DNA of 64,000 bases from Streptosporangium brasiliense (GTDB lineage Bacteria > Actinomycetota > Actinomycetes > Streptosporangiales > Streptosporangiaceae). The notes beneath the pieces are model-generated. The model had not been told where the DNA came from and searched no databases. It saw only the letters and a list, made by a program, of their open reading frames with translations. Below are positions 50,601 to 59,106 of the stretch, piece by piece. Both the position numbers and the translations under genes were made by a program. The stretch's first letter is position 1. Every line of letters starts with the position of its first letter. The stretch covers positions 6,572,001 to 6,636,000 of the forward strand of contig NZ_JAUSRB010000002.1 of NCBI RefSeq assembly GCF_030811595.1, in the 5' to 3' direction.

Positions 50601-51908
50601 GAGCCCTTCGAGCGCGGCGAGGGTGGCGAGCTTCTCCGCGTCCACGGCGGCCACCTCGCCCGCCCGCTGCGCCTGCTTGGTGTCGATGTAGGAGACGTCC
50701 TTGCCCGTGTAGATCGGGTTCATGTCCCGGGTCTGCGGGCTGGGCCGCCGCCCGGAGGCCGCCAGCTCGGCCCGGACCGCGTCGAGGAAGTCGCGCGGGG
50801 TGGCGCAGACGAAGCGCGGCCAGACGTAGCGGGCGTTCCAGGAGCGGTGGATCTCGGTGACCCATTTGTTCGGCGGGGTGTAGTCGGTGCCCACGGGCAG
50901 CAGCAGGTTCCTCGTCGCCCCGACCGGCTTGAGCTTGCGGTACAGCTCGTACACGGCCTTCTCGGCGGTGGCCAGGTCGGCGGAGGAGTCCATCCACCAG
51001 CCCGCCGAGTAGTGGTGCGGCATGAAGTGCGTCAGCACCCCGAGCCCCGAGGGGGAGATCCACTCGAACTCGCTCGGGAACTGCATGACCGTCGCGTCGT
51101 CCTTGGCCTCGCGGAAGTTCTTCTGGATCGGCCCCCACTGGTGGAACGGCCCGCGCGCCCAGGCGCTCCCGGTCAGCCCGGCCGCCGCGAGGTATCCGGG
51201 GAACTGCGGGTCGTGCCCGAACGCGTCGAGCTGCCACGCCGTCGCCGGCTCCCCGCCCAGGATGTCGCGCTGGTAGCCGATGCCGTACACGATGTTCCGG
51301 ATCGTGGTCTCGGCCCCGGTCAGGTTGGTGTTGGGCTCGTTGTAGGTCCCGCCGACCAGCTCGACCTGCCCGCGCTCCATCAGCAGCCGCAGGTCGGCGC
51401 GGCGCTCGGGGTGCACGTCGAAGTACGGCTTGAGATAGTCGATCTCGGCCAGCACGAACTTGTAGACCGGGTCGCGCAGCGCCAGGTCCAGATGCGCGTC
51501 CACCAGCGCGAAGCCGTTGCGCTCCCACAGCGGCCGGGTGGTGGCGTCCCCGGACAGCAGTTCCCAGGGCGAGGTGTACGCCGCCTGTGTGTTCCACCAC
51601 ACCGGGTCGTAGTGGAAGTGCGAGACCATGAACATCGTCCAGCCGGGCTCGGCCACGACGACCACGCCTTCGGCGCGCGCGTCGCCCGCCGTCACCACGA
51701 CCGGCAGTTCGGCCCCCGGGACCGGGTCGGCGATCTCCAGCGGGACCTCGACCTCGCCGGAGCCCTCGGCCTCGCCCGCCACGCCGGGGCCGGTGACGGC
51801 GACCCGCGCGGGCGGGCCGTCGAGCGTCACGCGCAGCACCTGGCGCGGGGCGTCCTCGGTGCCCGCGAACAGGTCCGTGGACTCCACGGAGACGATGGTG
51901 ACTGACAC
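47682..51908 (-). CDS. Alpha-mannosidase, glycoside hydrolase family 38 (large form)
   Basis: The product is 1408 aa from the GTG at 51908, preceded by AGAGGA; a longer frame upstream covers the intergenic hairpin. After an about 110-residue beta-rich N-terminal domain comes the GH38 catalytic domain (MVSHFHYDPVWWNTQAAYTS with metal-binding His/Asp, and AWQLDAFGHDPQFPGYLAAA holding the nucleophile Asp), then long C-terminal beta-domains. No signal peptide, so cytoplasmic. It should trim alpha-linked mannose from imported high-mannose glycans. It is transcribed in the LacI-linked operon after the GH85 gene. Confidence 0.92.
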   Translation of the reverse strand: MSVTIVSVESTDLFAGTEDAPRQVLRVTLDGPPARVAVTGPGVAGEAEGSGEVEVPLEIADPVPGAELPVVVTAGDARAEGVVVVAEPGWTMFMVSHFHYDPVWWNTQAAYTSPWELLSGDATTRPLWERNGFALVDAHLDLALRDPVYKFVLAEIDYLKPYFDVHPERRADLRLLMERGQVELVGGTYNEPNTNLTGAETTIRNIVYGIGYQRDILGGEPATAWQLDAFGHDPQFPGYLAAAGLTGSAWARGPFHQWGPIQKNFREAKDDATVMQFPSEFEWISPSGLGVLTHFMPHHYSAGWWMDSSADLATAEKAVYELYRKLKPVGATRNLLLPVGTDYTPPNKWVTEIHRSWNARYVWPRFVCATPRDFLDAVRAELAASGRRPSPQTRDMNPIYTGKDVSYIDTKQAQRAGEVAAVDAEKLATLAALEGLGSYPEAALDKAWRQLAYGAHHDAITGSESDQVYLDLLSGWREAYDLAAAVLDASLGSLVARVDTTGEGVAVVVANTLSFDRSAPVAVRLPAGLDGGRVLDDAGAEVPCVVDRGTLRFLAEDVPATGWRTWRLLPGPSGAGPAWTPAVGVTVENARYRVTADPERGGGLSGVFDKKAGRELIREGCVGNELRVYEEYPAHPDFGEGPWHLVPKGPVVGAAQGAARVRRETCPLGERLVITGTVDGIGYEQTVTLWDGVDRVDLGTRVLDYSGADRLLRLSFPADLPGALPVSEVAGAVVGRGFALPDVDAAEAPWTLDNPANTWFGLGSTARVTLTGPDGRSSGDRALGVAEVVVPALEDAAGVRDLLVALVRAGVTATTASADWSRYGWLDVDSNLPDFRIMIGGPEENDAVRELLESAGAAYAETLERDGRVWVPAARPLREVWRPNADLRDLRALPALVTTDPAALTADLADARVSVACPGEIPESELLTDHTVALLTYGLPGFAVDPAGTLHLSLMRSCTGWPSGVWIDPPRRTLPDGAGFQLMHWTHEFRYALVSGEGDWRTLTLPAQGQEFNHPLYAVVAESHPGPLPPARSYLRVQPAREVLVGTLKPAGNPTAHGSAAAPDPASGVTVRLMESTGHGRDATLSGALALTEAYRADLLERRGGPVPGAIALTGAEVATVIAVPGLPSYDAAAAGVPPHGGAVLGPAAEAAQPVHSRYWLHNRGPAPMGYLPVSVAAAPGLVRTGGEPAEVSVVLSSHLLDADVEGAVEILAPEGWTASLTRRPYRLAAGGHLRFPVTVTPPEGVEPGMYFAAARLEHAGQTVEDVVTIAVGDLPGVLPVPGDVPEDWAAAQGSKDNPGRDTGLSVEVTARSVRVAPGGRAVLGLTLRNRTRGEIRGELQLVSPWGTWDLVADPVRGFALAAGESATAEFEVAAPRDAAPGSSWALVKVMWYGRCQYAPTVELVVAP

Positions 51909-51954
51909 GGGATTCCTCTCTGCGGGTCGGTGACCCACGTGGTCGGCGGCCGGC

Positions 51955-51980
51955 CGCGCCGCCGGGTTCCCGGCGGCGCG
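51955..51980 (-). terminator. Intra-operon GC-rich hairpin
   Basis: CGCGCCGCCGG-GTTC-CCGGCGGCGCG (11-bp perfect stem) lies in the 99-bp gap between the GH85 stop and the GH38 start. It lacks a U-tract and may be an attenuator, processing or partial termination site that sets different levels of the secreted and cytoplasmic enzymes. Confidence 0.5.
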
Positions 51981-52007
51981 ACCGGCCTGGTGGGGCACGT
52001 TACCGCG

Positions 52008-54521
52008 CTACTTCCCCCACGCCTCGAACTCGTAGATCCGGGCGGCGGGGTCGGTGTTCTGGGTCGGTCTGGTGATGGACAGCCTGACGTGGCGGGCGGT
52101 GAGGGTGACCGGGTGGGTGGTGGTGGCCGCGGTGTTGCCGGTGACGGTCACCGCGGTCCTCCACTCCTCCGAGGCGGCGGAGCGCACCTGGACCGTGAAG
52201 TCCCGGGTGTTGAACGCCGCGCTCTCCCCGCCGGCCTGCGCGTGCCGGACCACGAACCGGGTCAGGGAGCGGGCCTCGCCGAGGTCCACCTCCAGCCATC
52301 TGTCCGCGGTGAGCGTGCACCACTTGTCGGAGTTCCCGCCGGTGACGCTGCCGTTCACGGCCTTGGCCGGGCCCTCGTCCGCGTTGCACTGCCCGGAGGC
52401 GGTCGCCGGACGGCCGAGCGCGCGGTTCTCCTCCCCCGGCTCACCCGACCAGGCGACCGTCGCGGTCGCGGCGGCCGACCGGCCGTACTCGGTGGAGACG
52501 GCCTCGACCTCGATCGTCGTGCTGGTCTCCGCGCCGGCCCGGTCGAGCTGCGGCACGAAGTAGGCGTCGTTCGGGGTCGCGCCCAGGTACGTCCGGGAGC
52601 TGTCGGCGTTGCGGCGGTAGAGGTCGTAGTGGTGGACCTGGCCGGATCCGGAGCCGGCGGCGGTCCAGGCCAGGCGGAGCGACTTGCGCGAGGGGGACAC
52701 GTCGGTCGCGCCGAGCACCTGGAGGCCGGAGGGCGCGGCGGGCGCGTCCACGGCTCCGTCGTACACGGCGAGCTGCCCGACCCGGATGTCGTACGAGGCG
52801 GCGGAGCCCTCGGCGCGCAGGCCGAGCTGGGCGATGGTCCTGCCGGCGTGCGCCGACAGCTCCAGCGTCTTCCGCTCCCAGCCGGTGCCGCCCGTGGACC
52901 CCAGGTCGAACGTGGTGAAGGTGTCCGGCGCGTCGGTGAACGCGACGGCCGCCTTCAGGCGGGTCGGGCCCGCGGCGGGCGTCTTGACCACGACGGACAG
53001 CTTGGTGTCGGCCGTCACCGGCAGCTTCGTCTGGTAGAGCCGCACGGTGTTGGCCGCGTCGAGGTTCCCGGTGAGCCGCAGCGAGGAGCCGCCCTCGTAC
53101 GCGTCGCCGTAGTCGATGGACGGCGTGAGCCGGGTCCCGGTGGAGCTCACCATCCACCGGTAGGTGGGGGGTACGTCCTGCACCGACAGGTTGTTCCAGC
53201 CGCCGGTGCGCACGCGGGCCCCGCCGACGTTGTAGAAGTCGCCGTGCCCGGTGTTGAACCCGGTGACGAACGGCTTCGCGGTCACGGCCGTGGACTCGGC
53301 GACGTAGTGCGCCAGGCCCTTCCAGGACGAGGAGGTCGCGGTGTCGGACGGGTCGGCGTTCGCGCCCACCCAGTATCGGGAGTCGCGGGTGCGGAAGTCG
53401 GCCGGCCCCGAGGAGGACTTCCAGGTCCACTCGGGCCGGTAGATGCCCAGCGAGGTGACGTGCGGCTGACCGGCGGGGAACACCGCGTCCCAGCTCACCC
53501 CGGTGTTGTAGCCGTTCGCCTCGGTGTCGATGCCCGCGTACAGCTCGTGCTCGTCCCGGCCGAGGGAGCGGGCCAGGTCGCGCGACGACCGCAGGTCGCC
53601 CGCGCCCCAGCCGAAGTCCAGGAACATCGAGTCGGACACCCGGGCGGGGTCGCTCAGGAAGGCGTCGTTCGCCGTGGTGAGCGCGTCCTGCCAGCTCACC
53701 GAGCCGCTCTCGGTCATCGCGTCGTACCACATGAACTCGGTCTGACCCTTGGCCCGGGCGTACTTCATCAGCGAGCGGATCTCGGTCGCCAGGGCGGCGT
53801 CGCCGCCCGCGGTCTCCTGGTTGATGAACCAGCCGTCGAACCCGTAGTGCTGGGCCACCTGCACCAGTTTGTCAGCGACCGGGTAGTTCGAGCCGGACTT
53901 CTGCGCGAAGTCGCGCACCCACTGGATCTGCCCGCCGTACGCCGTGGGCGGGAAGAAGACCGTGCCGTAGACCTTGACCCCGTTGCGGTGCGCGGCGTCG
54001 ATCACCGTCGCGTTGGGGGCGAGGATGAGGCCCTCGCTCGCCGAACCGCCCCAGAAGACCAGGGTGTCGATGTACTGCCAGTAGGTGAAGGCGTAGTAGT
54101 TGGGGTCGAGGGAGCCCTGCGACGGGTTGCCGGAGGTGGGCCCGAACGACACCAGCGAGGCGACCTTGCCCTCGCCGGCGCGCGCGTTCGGGTTGGCCTT
54201 GAGCGCGGGGTCGGAGGCGCGGGACCGCAGCGGCACCCGTGAACGGTTGAACCGCGCGTCCGGATCCGTCGCCGGGTCCCAGTTCAGGATCGTGTTCGGG
54301 TGCCAGTAGGAGGCGTAGGGCTGGCCGCCCGCCGCCCGCACCGCCGCGCGGCCCGACCGGTCCGGCGCCGCCGGGGTGGACGGAGCGGACGGGGCGGCCG
54401 AGGGGGACGGGCCGGCGGGTGAGGAGGTGGGCGGGGATGTGGGGCCGGCCAGGGCGGGCTGGACGGCGAGGGCCGTGGCGATCAGGGCCCCGCACAGGGC
54501 GGGTAACACGCGGCGTCGCAT
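52008..54521 (-). CDS. Secreted endo-beta-N-acetylglucosaminidase, glycoside hydrolase family 85, with a C-terminal F5/8-type CBM
   Basis: The product is 837 aa. A signal peptide (RRRVLPALCGALIATALAVQ, cleavage near PALA) is followed by a Ser/Pro-rich linker. The GH85 domain has YASYWHPNTILNWDP, VASLVSFGPTSGNPS, the catalytic pair in FDGWFINQET (Asn and Glu) and TEFMWYDAMTESGSVSWQ. A beta-domain, a fibronectin-like domain and a CBM32-like discoidin domain (GRPATASGQCNADEGPAKAV, RWLEVDLG) follow. It cleaves between the two core GlcNAc residues of N-glycans outside the cell, releasing oligosaccharide for import. Confidence 0.93.
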   Translation of the reverse strand: MRRRVLPALCGALIATALAVQPALAGPTSPPTSSPAGPSPSAAPSAPSTPAAPDRSGRAAVRAAGGQPYASYWHPNTILNWDPATDPDARFNRSRVPLRSRASDPALKANPNARAGEGKVASLVSFGPTSGNPSQGSLDPNYYAFTYWQYIDTLVFWGGSASEGLILAPNATVIDAAHRNGVKVYGTVFFPPTAYGGQIQWVRDFAQKSGSNYPVADKLVQVAQHYGFDGWFINQETAGGDAALATEIRSLMKYARAKGQTEFMWYDAMTESGSVSWQDALTTANDAFLSDPARVSDSMFLDFGWGAGDLRSSRDLARSLGRDEHELYAGIDTEANGYNTGVSWDAVFPAGQPHVTSLGIYRPEWTWKSSSGPADFRTRDSRYWVGANADPSDTATSSSWKGLAHYVAESTAVTAKPFVTGFNTGHGDFYNVGGARVRTGGWNNLSVQDVPPTYRWMVSSTGTRLTPSIDYGDAYEGGSSLRLTGNLDAANTVRLYQTKLPVTADTKLSVVVKTPAAGPTRLKAAVAFTDAPDTFTTFDLGSTGGTGWERKTLELSAHAGRTIAQLGLRAEGSAASYDIRVGQLAVYDGAVDAPAAPSGLQVLGATDVSPSRKSLRLAWTAAGSGSGQVHHYDLYRRNADSSRTYLGATPNDAYFVPQLDRAGAETSTTIEVEAVSTEYGRSAAATATVAWSGEPGEENRALGRPATASGQCNADEGPAKAVNGSVTGGNSDKWCTLTADRWLEVDLGEARSLTRFVVRHAQAGGESAAFNTRDFTVQVRSAASEEWRTAVTVTGNTAATTTHPVTLTARHVRLSITRPTQNTDPAARIYEFEAWGK

Positions 54522-54531
54522 CTGGGCTCTC

Positions 54532-55752
54532 TCATTCGTGAGTGAGGACGGTGTCGATCCCCCGAGTCGTGAGGTGGCCCGGGTCGGCGGCGCGGTCGCC
54601 GGCGACGATGGCCACTGGTCCGGTCTGGCGCAGCCGGACCCATTCGGTGTGGAAGGCGCTGCCGGGCGCGACCTCGGCCCGGCGGCCGGGCTCGGTCCGC
54701 AGGTCCACCTCGCACCGCAGGGCGGGGCGCCTCCCCTCGGTACGGCGGCGGCGCTCGCCGATGATCGCCGCCAGTTCCTTGGCCGCGGGCTTGGGGTGGT
54801 GGTCCACGGTGAACAGGCCCAGGTCGTACTCCCGCTCCGGGAAGTCGGTGAGGGAACGTTCCAGGTCGTGGGAGCACCACCAGGTGACGCCCCACAGGGC
54901 GGGGTTGGCGGTCACCGCGTCGAGCGTGCGGCGGACGAACTCGGCGGCGTGGGCCTCGGGCACGTCGGGCAGGGGCACGCCGATCTCCTGCAGCCAGACG
55001 GGCCGGGCCGGGTCGAGCGAGGTGGCCGCGGCCAGTTCGACGAGGTAGTCGGCGTGGCCGACGGTGGCCGGGCCGAGCGGGCCGTCGATCGCGGAGACGC
55101 CGTTGAACACCCAGGAGTGGACCGTGGTCAGGTCGCCGAGGTCCACGTTGTCGGCGGGATGGAACGGGTGTTCCGGGTCGTACCACGTGGCGTCGTACAG
55201 CGAGTGGAGGGCGAGCAGGCCGGGCGCGGCCGAGCGCACGACGTCGACCAGCTCGGCGGCCCAGGCCGTGGACGCCTCGGGCGTGGTGGGGTTGCTCGGG
55301 TAGAGGTTGTTGACCTCGTTGCCGAGCGTGACGGCGAACACGTTGTCGCGGGTGGCGACGGCGCGGGCGAGCCGGTCGGCGTACGCGGCGATGCCGTCGC
55401 GCACGTCGCGGTCGGTGAACAGGCTCCGCCGGTGCCAGGTGAGCACCCACGACGGCAGGAAGTCGAAGCTGGACAGGTGCCCCTGGAGCAGGTCCACCGC
55501 GACGGACAGGCCGAACTCGGCGGCGACGTCGATCAGCGCCAGCAGGTCGTCCACGCCGCGCTGCCGGATCATCGCCCGGTTGGGCTGGATCCACGGCCAG
55601 ATCGGGAACACGCGCACGTGGTCCAGGCCGATCGAGGCCAGGTCCTCGAAGTCGCGGCGGACCTCGTCGAGCGAGAGGTCCAGCCAACTGTGGAACCAGC
55701 CGGCCGAGGGCACGTAGTTGGCGCCGTAGCGGATGGGGTCGGACAGGGGCAC
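54532..55752 (-). CDS. GH5-family glycosidase, likely cytoplasmic beta-mannosidase (GH5_18-like)
   Basis: The product is 406 aa. It is a (beta/alpha)8 enzyme: IRYGANYVPSAGWFHSWLDL at the start, GLDHVRVFPIWPWIQPN, acid/base Glu in VTLGNEVNNLYP, THVHSW-like VHSWVFNG and the nucleophile Glu in WLQEIGVPLP. No signal peptide. GH5 subfamily 18 members encoded in bacterial N-glycan loci are known beta-mannosidases acting on Man-beta-1,4-GlcNAc, and the neighbouring GH85 and GH38 genes make that the best guess here. It is first in the minus-strand operon, 37 bases below a LacI-type operator. Confidence 0.8.
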   Translation of the reverse strand: MPLSDPIRYGANYVPSAGWFHSWLDLSLDEVRRDFEDLASIGLDHVRVFPIWPWIQPNRAMIRQRGVDDLLALIDVAAEFGLSVAVDLLQGHLSSFDFLPSWVLTWHRRSLFTDRDVRDGIAAYADRLARAVATRDNVFAVTLGNEVNNLYPSNPTTPEASTAWAAELVDVVRSAAPGLLALHSLYDATWYDPEHPFHPADNVDLGDLTTVHSWVFNGVSAIDGPLGPATVGHADYLVELAAATSLDPARPVWLQEIGVPLPDVPEAHAAEFVRRTLDAVTANPALWGVTWWCSHDLERSLTDFPEREYDLGLFTVDHHPKPAAKELAAIIGERRRRTEGRRPALRCEVDLRTEPGRRAEVAPGSAFHTEWVRLRQTGPVAIVAGDRAADPGHLTTRGIDTVLTHE

Positions 55753-55788
55753 GCGTCCTCCGGGGGTCGAACGATCTCCCGGCGGAGC

Positions 55789-55802
55789 CTAAAGCGTTTT
55801 AG
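55789..55802. promoter_or_regulatory. LacI-type operator, copy 1 (minus-strand glycan operon)
   Basis: CTAAAGCGTTTTAG is a near-perfect palindrome with a central CG, typical of LacI/GalR operators. It overlaps the stop codon of the lacI gene and lies 37 bases upstream of the GH5-family gene. A matching site precedes the ABC operon at 56898. Confidence 0.75.
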
Positions 55803-56833
55803 TCCTCCTGCCAAGTCCCGGGCGGCGCGGTGCTCTCCCGGACCACCAGCCGGGGAGTCGCCGTCTTGACGTCCCGGCGCAGCCCCGGTTCGGCGATGAC
55901 CTCCAGCATCACCTCGGCGAGCTGCTTGCCGAAGGCGAAGGTGTCGCGGGAGAGCGCGCTGATCGCGGGGTGCGCGATCCGGGTCAGCACCGAGTCGTCG
56001 AAGGCCACGATGGACAGCTCGTTCGGCACCTTCACCCCCATCTCCCCCGCCACGCCCAGCCCGGCCAGCGCCATCACGTCGCTGTCGTAGACGATGGCCG
56101 TCGGCCGGCGGGGGCGGGACAGCAGCGCGCGGGTCGCGGCGGCGCCCTCGGAGTCGCTGAAGTCGGTGTGCACCGACACCGCCTCCTCCAGGCCGAGCCG
56201 CCCGGCGCGGTCGCGCAGCGCGCGCGTGCGCCGCTGGGTGTGCCGGAACTCCGGCAGGCCCGCGACGTGGGCGACCCTGCCGTGGCCGAGCGCGGCCAGG
56301 TAGTCCACGACCGACAGCATCGCCCCGCGGTCGTCGGCCCACACGCTGGACAGGCTCCCGTGCTTGCCGGGACCGCCCAGGATCACCGCGGGCACCCCCA
56401 GCTCCTCCAGCACCTCGATGCGCGGGTCGCGGACCTTGAGGTCCACCATGACGAACCCGTCCACCCGGTGCGCGGAGGCCCAGTCGCGGTAGACCTCCAT
56501 CTCGGCCTCGACGTCCTCGACGATCAGCAGGTGCAGCGCCGCCGACTGCGCCGACAGCCCCGCCTGCAGCCCGGACAGCAACTGGGCGAAGAACGGCTCC
56601 ACGCCGAGGGTGCTGGCGGGCCGGGCGATGACCAGGCCCACGGCCTCCGCGCGGGCCCCGCCCAGGGCCCGCGCGGCGCTGTGCGGACGCCAGTTCATCT
56701 CCTTCGCGACCTGCAGGATTCGCGCGCGGGTGGCCTCGCCGACCCCCGGGCGTCCGTTGAGCGCGAAGGACACCGCGCCCTTCGAAACCCCGACCCGCTC
56801 CGCGATGTCGGTGATCGTCGGTCGGCGCACCAC
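55799..56833 (-). CDS. LacI-family transcriptional regulator
   Basis: The product is 344 aa (GTG start; GTG 56830 also possible). The N-terminal helix-turn-helix and hinge (TITDIAERVGVSKGAVSFAL, NGRPGVGEATRARILQVAKE) precede a periplasmic-binding-like domain (about residues 60-335) with VIYDSDVMALAGLGVAGEMG and VPNELSIVAFDDS. It lies between the two glycan operons, and both carry the same operator, so it is almost certainly their local repressor, induced by a glycan-derived sugar. Confidence 0.92.
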   Translation of the reverse strand: MVRRPTITDIAERVGVSKGAVSFALNGRPGVGEATRARILQVAKEMNWRPHSAARALGGARAEAVGLVIARPASTLGVEPFFAQLLSGLQAGLSAQSAALHLLIVEDVEAEMEVYRDWASAHRVDGFVMVDLKVRDPRIEVLEELGVPAVILGGPGKHGSLSSVWADDRGAMLSVVDYLAALGHGRVAHVAGLPEFRHTQRRTRALRDRAGRLGLEEAVSVHTDFSDSEGAAATRALLSRPRRPTAIVYDSDVMALAGLGVAGEMGVKVPNELSIVAFDDSVLTRIAHPAISALSRDTFAFGKQLAEVMLEVIAEPGLRRDVKTATPRLVVRESTAPPGTWQED

Positions 56834-56860
56834 TGCTCCTTCACGAGTTCATCTCAGCTA

Positions 56861-56911
56861 TTGACACATGAGTCTAGCCGGGGGAATAGTCCCGCAACTA
56901 GAGCGATTTAG
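56861..56911 (+). promoter_or_regulatory. Promoter and LacI-type operator of the sugar ABC operon
   Basis: TTGACA (56861-56866) and GAATAG/AATAGT (56884-56890) make a good sigma-70-like promoter with 17-18 bp spacing. CTAGAGCGATTTAG (56898-56911) just downstream matches the operator at 55789 (consensus CTARAGCGWTTTAG). An AAGGAGAG ribosome-binding site follows before the ATG at 56929. Confidence 0.75.
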
Positions 56912-56928
56912 TACTCAAGGAGAGCGCC

Positions 56929-58209
56929 ATGCGTAGGTACTGGACGGGACTGGCGGCGGCCACCGTCATGGTCGTCTCGGGCTGCGGGCTCGGCGGGGCC
57001 GACCCGCAGCAGGCCCCCGCCCCGACCGCGGCGGCCACGGGTGAGGTGAAGGGCACGGTCACGCTGCAGACCTGGGCCCTGAAGCCCAAGTTCACGACGT
57101 ACATGGAGGGCGTCATCGGCGCCTTCGAGAAGAAGTACCCGGGCACGAAGGTCCAGTGGCTCGACCAGCCCGCCGACGCCTACTCCGACAAGGTCCTCAG
57201 CCAGGCCGCGGGCGGCACCCTGCCCGACGTCGTCAACCTGCCCCCCGACTTCGCCCGCCCGCTGGTCAAGCAGGACATGCTGCTCGACGTCGCCCAGGTG
57301 GACTCCAAGCTGGCCGACGAGTACGTCGCGGGCGGCCTCGACGCGTACCGGTTCCGCGGCCACCAGGGCACCTACGGCTACCCGTGGTACCTCAACACCG
57401 ACGTCAACTACTGGAACTCCGAGTTGATGACGGAGTACGGACTGGACCCGAAGAAGCCGCCGACGTCCTTCGACGAGCTGGTCGAGCAGGCCCGGATCAT
57501 GAAGGAGAAGTCGGGCGGCAAGGTCCTGCTGATGAGCCGCCGCCCCGAGGTCGGGGACCTGAAGGAAGCGGGGGTCAAGCTCCTGTCCGACGACGGCACG
57601 AAATTCGTGTTCAACACTCCCGAGGCCGCCGCGGTGATCGACAAATACCGCGCCGCCTTCAAGGAGGGGCTGATGCCGCGTGACGTGCTGACCGACACGT
57701 ACGCCGGCAACGCCAAGCTGTTCAACGAGGGCGCGGTGGCCTGGACCACCGGCGGCGGCAACCACATCACGAGCGTGGCCAACGAGAACCCCTCGCTCGC
57801 CCCCAAGATCGTGGCCTCCTCCGACTTCGGCATCCCGCCGCTGTACGTCCAGGGCCTGTCGATCTCGAAGAAGACCAAGAACCCGCCGGCCGCGATCGCG
57901 CTGGCCCGCTGGGTGACCAGCCCGGAGAACCAGGCGGCGTTCGCCCACCTGGTGAGCATCTTCCCGAGCACGAAGGCCTCGGCGGACGACCCGTTCTTCA
58001 GCAAGAGCGACGGCACCAACGCCGGGGACGCCAAGGTCATCGCCTTCAACTCCCTGGCCAAGGCGGAGGTCCTCCAGCCCTTCGAGGTCACCGACGCGAT
58101 GAGCAAGTTCATCCGGCAGCAGGTCGCGGCGGCCCTCAACGGTGAGATCTCCTCCAAGGAGGCCCTCGACGCCGCGGTCGCCAAGTGCAACGAGCTGCTC
58201 AACCAGTGA
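56929..58209 (+). CDS. Sugar ABC transporter substrate-binding lipoprotein (family 1)
   Basis: The product is 426 aa. A lipoprotein signal peptide with lipobox VSGC (Cys at about residue 19) is present. The mature protein shows the family 1 carbohydrate-binding pattern (VTLQTWALKPKFTTYMEGVI, AFEKKYPGTKVQWLD, GGTLPDVVNLPPDFARPLV, GYPWYLNTDVNYWNSELM). It should bind glycan oligosaccharides outside the membrane for uptake by the two permeases that follow; the ATPase is not encoded here, so a shared MsiK-type ATPase is expected. GTGA overlap with the next gene. Confidence 0.93.
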   Translation: MRRYWTGLAAATVMVVSGCGLGGADPQQAPAPTAAATGEVKGTVTLQTWALKPKFTTYMEGVIGAFEKKYPGTKVQWLDQPADAYSDKVLSQAAGGTLPDVVNLPPDFARPLVKQDMLLDVAQVDSKLADEYVAGGLDAYRFRGHQGTYGYPWYLNTDVNYWNSELMTEYGLDPKKPPTSFDELVEQARIMKEKSGGKVLLMSRRPEVGDLKEAGVKLLSDDGTKFVFNTPEAAAVIDKYRAAFKEGLMPRDVLTDTYAGNAKLFNEGAVAWTTGGGNHITSVANENPSLAPKIVASSDFGIPPLYVQGLSISKKTKNPPAAIALARWVTSPENQAAFAHLVSIFPSTKASADDPFFSKSDGTNAGDAKVIAFNSLAKAEVLQPFEVTDAMSKFIRQQVAAALNGEISSKEALDAAVAKCNELLNQ

Positions 58210-59105
58210 CGTCTCCCGCACTGACCCGCCCGGGGCGGCTGCGCCATCTGTTCACACCTTGGGCGCTGGTGGCGCCCGCCGCGCTGTGGCTGCTCGTGTT
58301 CAACGCCTGGCCGTCGATCAACACGATCGTCCTGGCGTTCACGAACGCGAAGCCGCTGGGCGGCGGGCACTTCACCGGCCTGGACAACTTCGCCCGGGTG
58401 CTGAGCGACGCCCAGCTCGCCGACGCGCTGCTCAACAGCATCGTGTTCATGCTGGTCTGCCTGCCGCTGCTCACGGTCCTGCCGCTGCTGCTGGCGATCC
58501 TGGTCGAGAAGAAGATCCCGGGCATCGCGTTCTTCCGCACGGCCTTCTACACGCCGGTCGTCGCCTCCGCCGTGGTGGTCGCGCTGATCTGGAGCTGGGT
58601 GCTGAACGACCGGGGCCTGGTCAACGGGTTCGCGCAGTGGCTCGGCGTCATCGCCGAACCGATCCCGTTCCTCACCGAGCGCTGGCTGCTGGTGTTCAGC
58701 GCCATCTCCCTGACCGTGTGGAAGGGACTCGGCTACTACATGATCATCTATCTGTCGGCGCTCGGGAACGTGCGGCGGGAGCTGCACGAGGCCGCGGCCG
58801 TGGACGGGGCCGGGCCGATCCGCCGGTTCTGGAGCGTGACGGTCCCCGGCGTGCGGAACACGATGCTGCTGGTCTCGGTGATGGTGGCGGTCTCGGCGCT
58901 GCGCGTGTTCTCGGAGCTGTTCGTCCTCTCGAACGGCACCGGTGGCCCCGGCGGACGCGCCCAGTCCGTCGTGATGCTCATCCAGATGTACAGCCGCGGC
59001 TTCTACGGCCACTTCGGCTACGCGTCGGCGCTCAGCATCGTGCTGCTCGTCATCACGATCGGCCCGATGCTCCTGCTGCTCCGGCTCAACAGGAAGGCTG
59101 GCTGA
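58206..59105 (+). CDS. Sugar ABC transporter permease (MalF/UgpA type)
   Basis: The product is 299 aa from the GTG at 58206, which overlaps the preceding stop. About six membrane helices are present, the first in WALVAPAALWLLVFNAWPS. The EAA loop for ATPase contact reads EAAAVDGAGPIRRFWSVTVP. It forms the channel with the next gene product, one base downstream. Confidence 0.93.
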   Translation: MTSPALTRPGRLRHLFTPWALVAPAALWLLVFNAWPSINTIVLAFTNAKPLGGGHFTGLDNFARVLSDAQLADALLNSIVFMLVCLPLLTVLPLLLAILVEKKIPGIAFFRTAFYTPVVASAVVVALIWSWVLNDRGLVNGFAQWLGVIAEPIPFLTERWLLVFSAISLTVWKGLGYYMIIYLSALGNVRRELHEAAAVDGAGPIRRFWSVTVPGVRNTMLLVSVMVAVSALRVFSELFVLSNGTGGPGGRAQSVVMLIQMYSRGFYGHFGYASALSIVLLVITIGPMLLLLRLNRKAG

Positions 59106-59106
59106 C

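Noticed and set aside
46900..51600. A single 4.7-kb minus-strand frame running through the mannosidase and parvulin-like genes
   Set aside because: In the mannosidase part it is a shadow frame (Arg/Ala/Gly-rich); only its last part is the real 46900-47685 gene, starting at GTG 47685.
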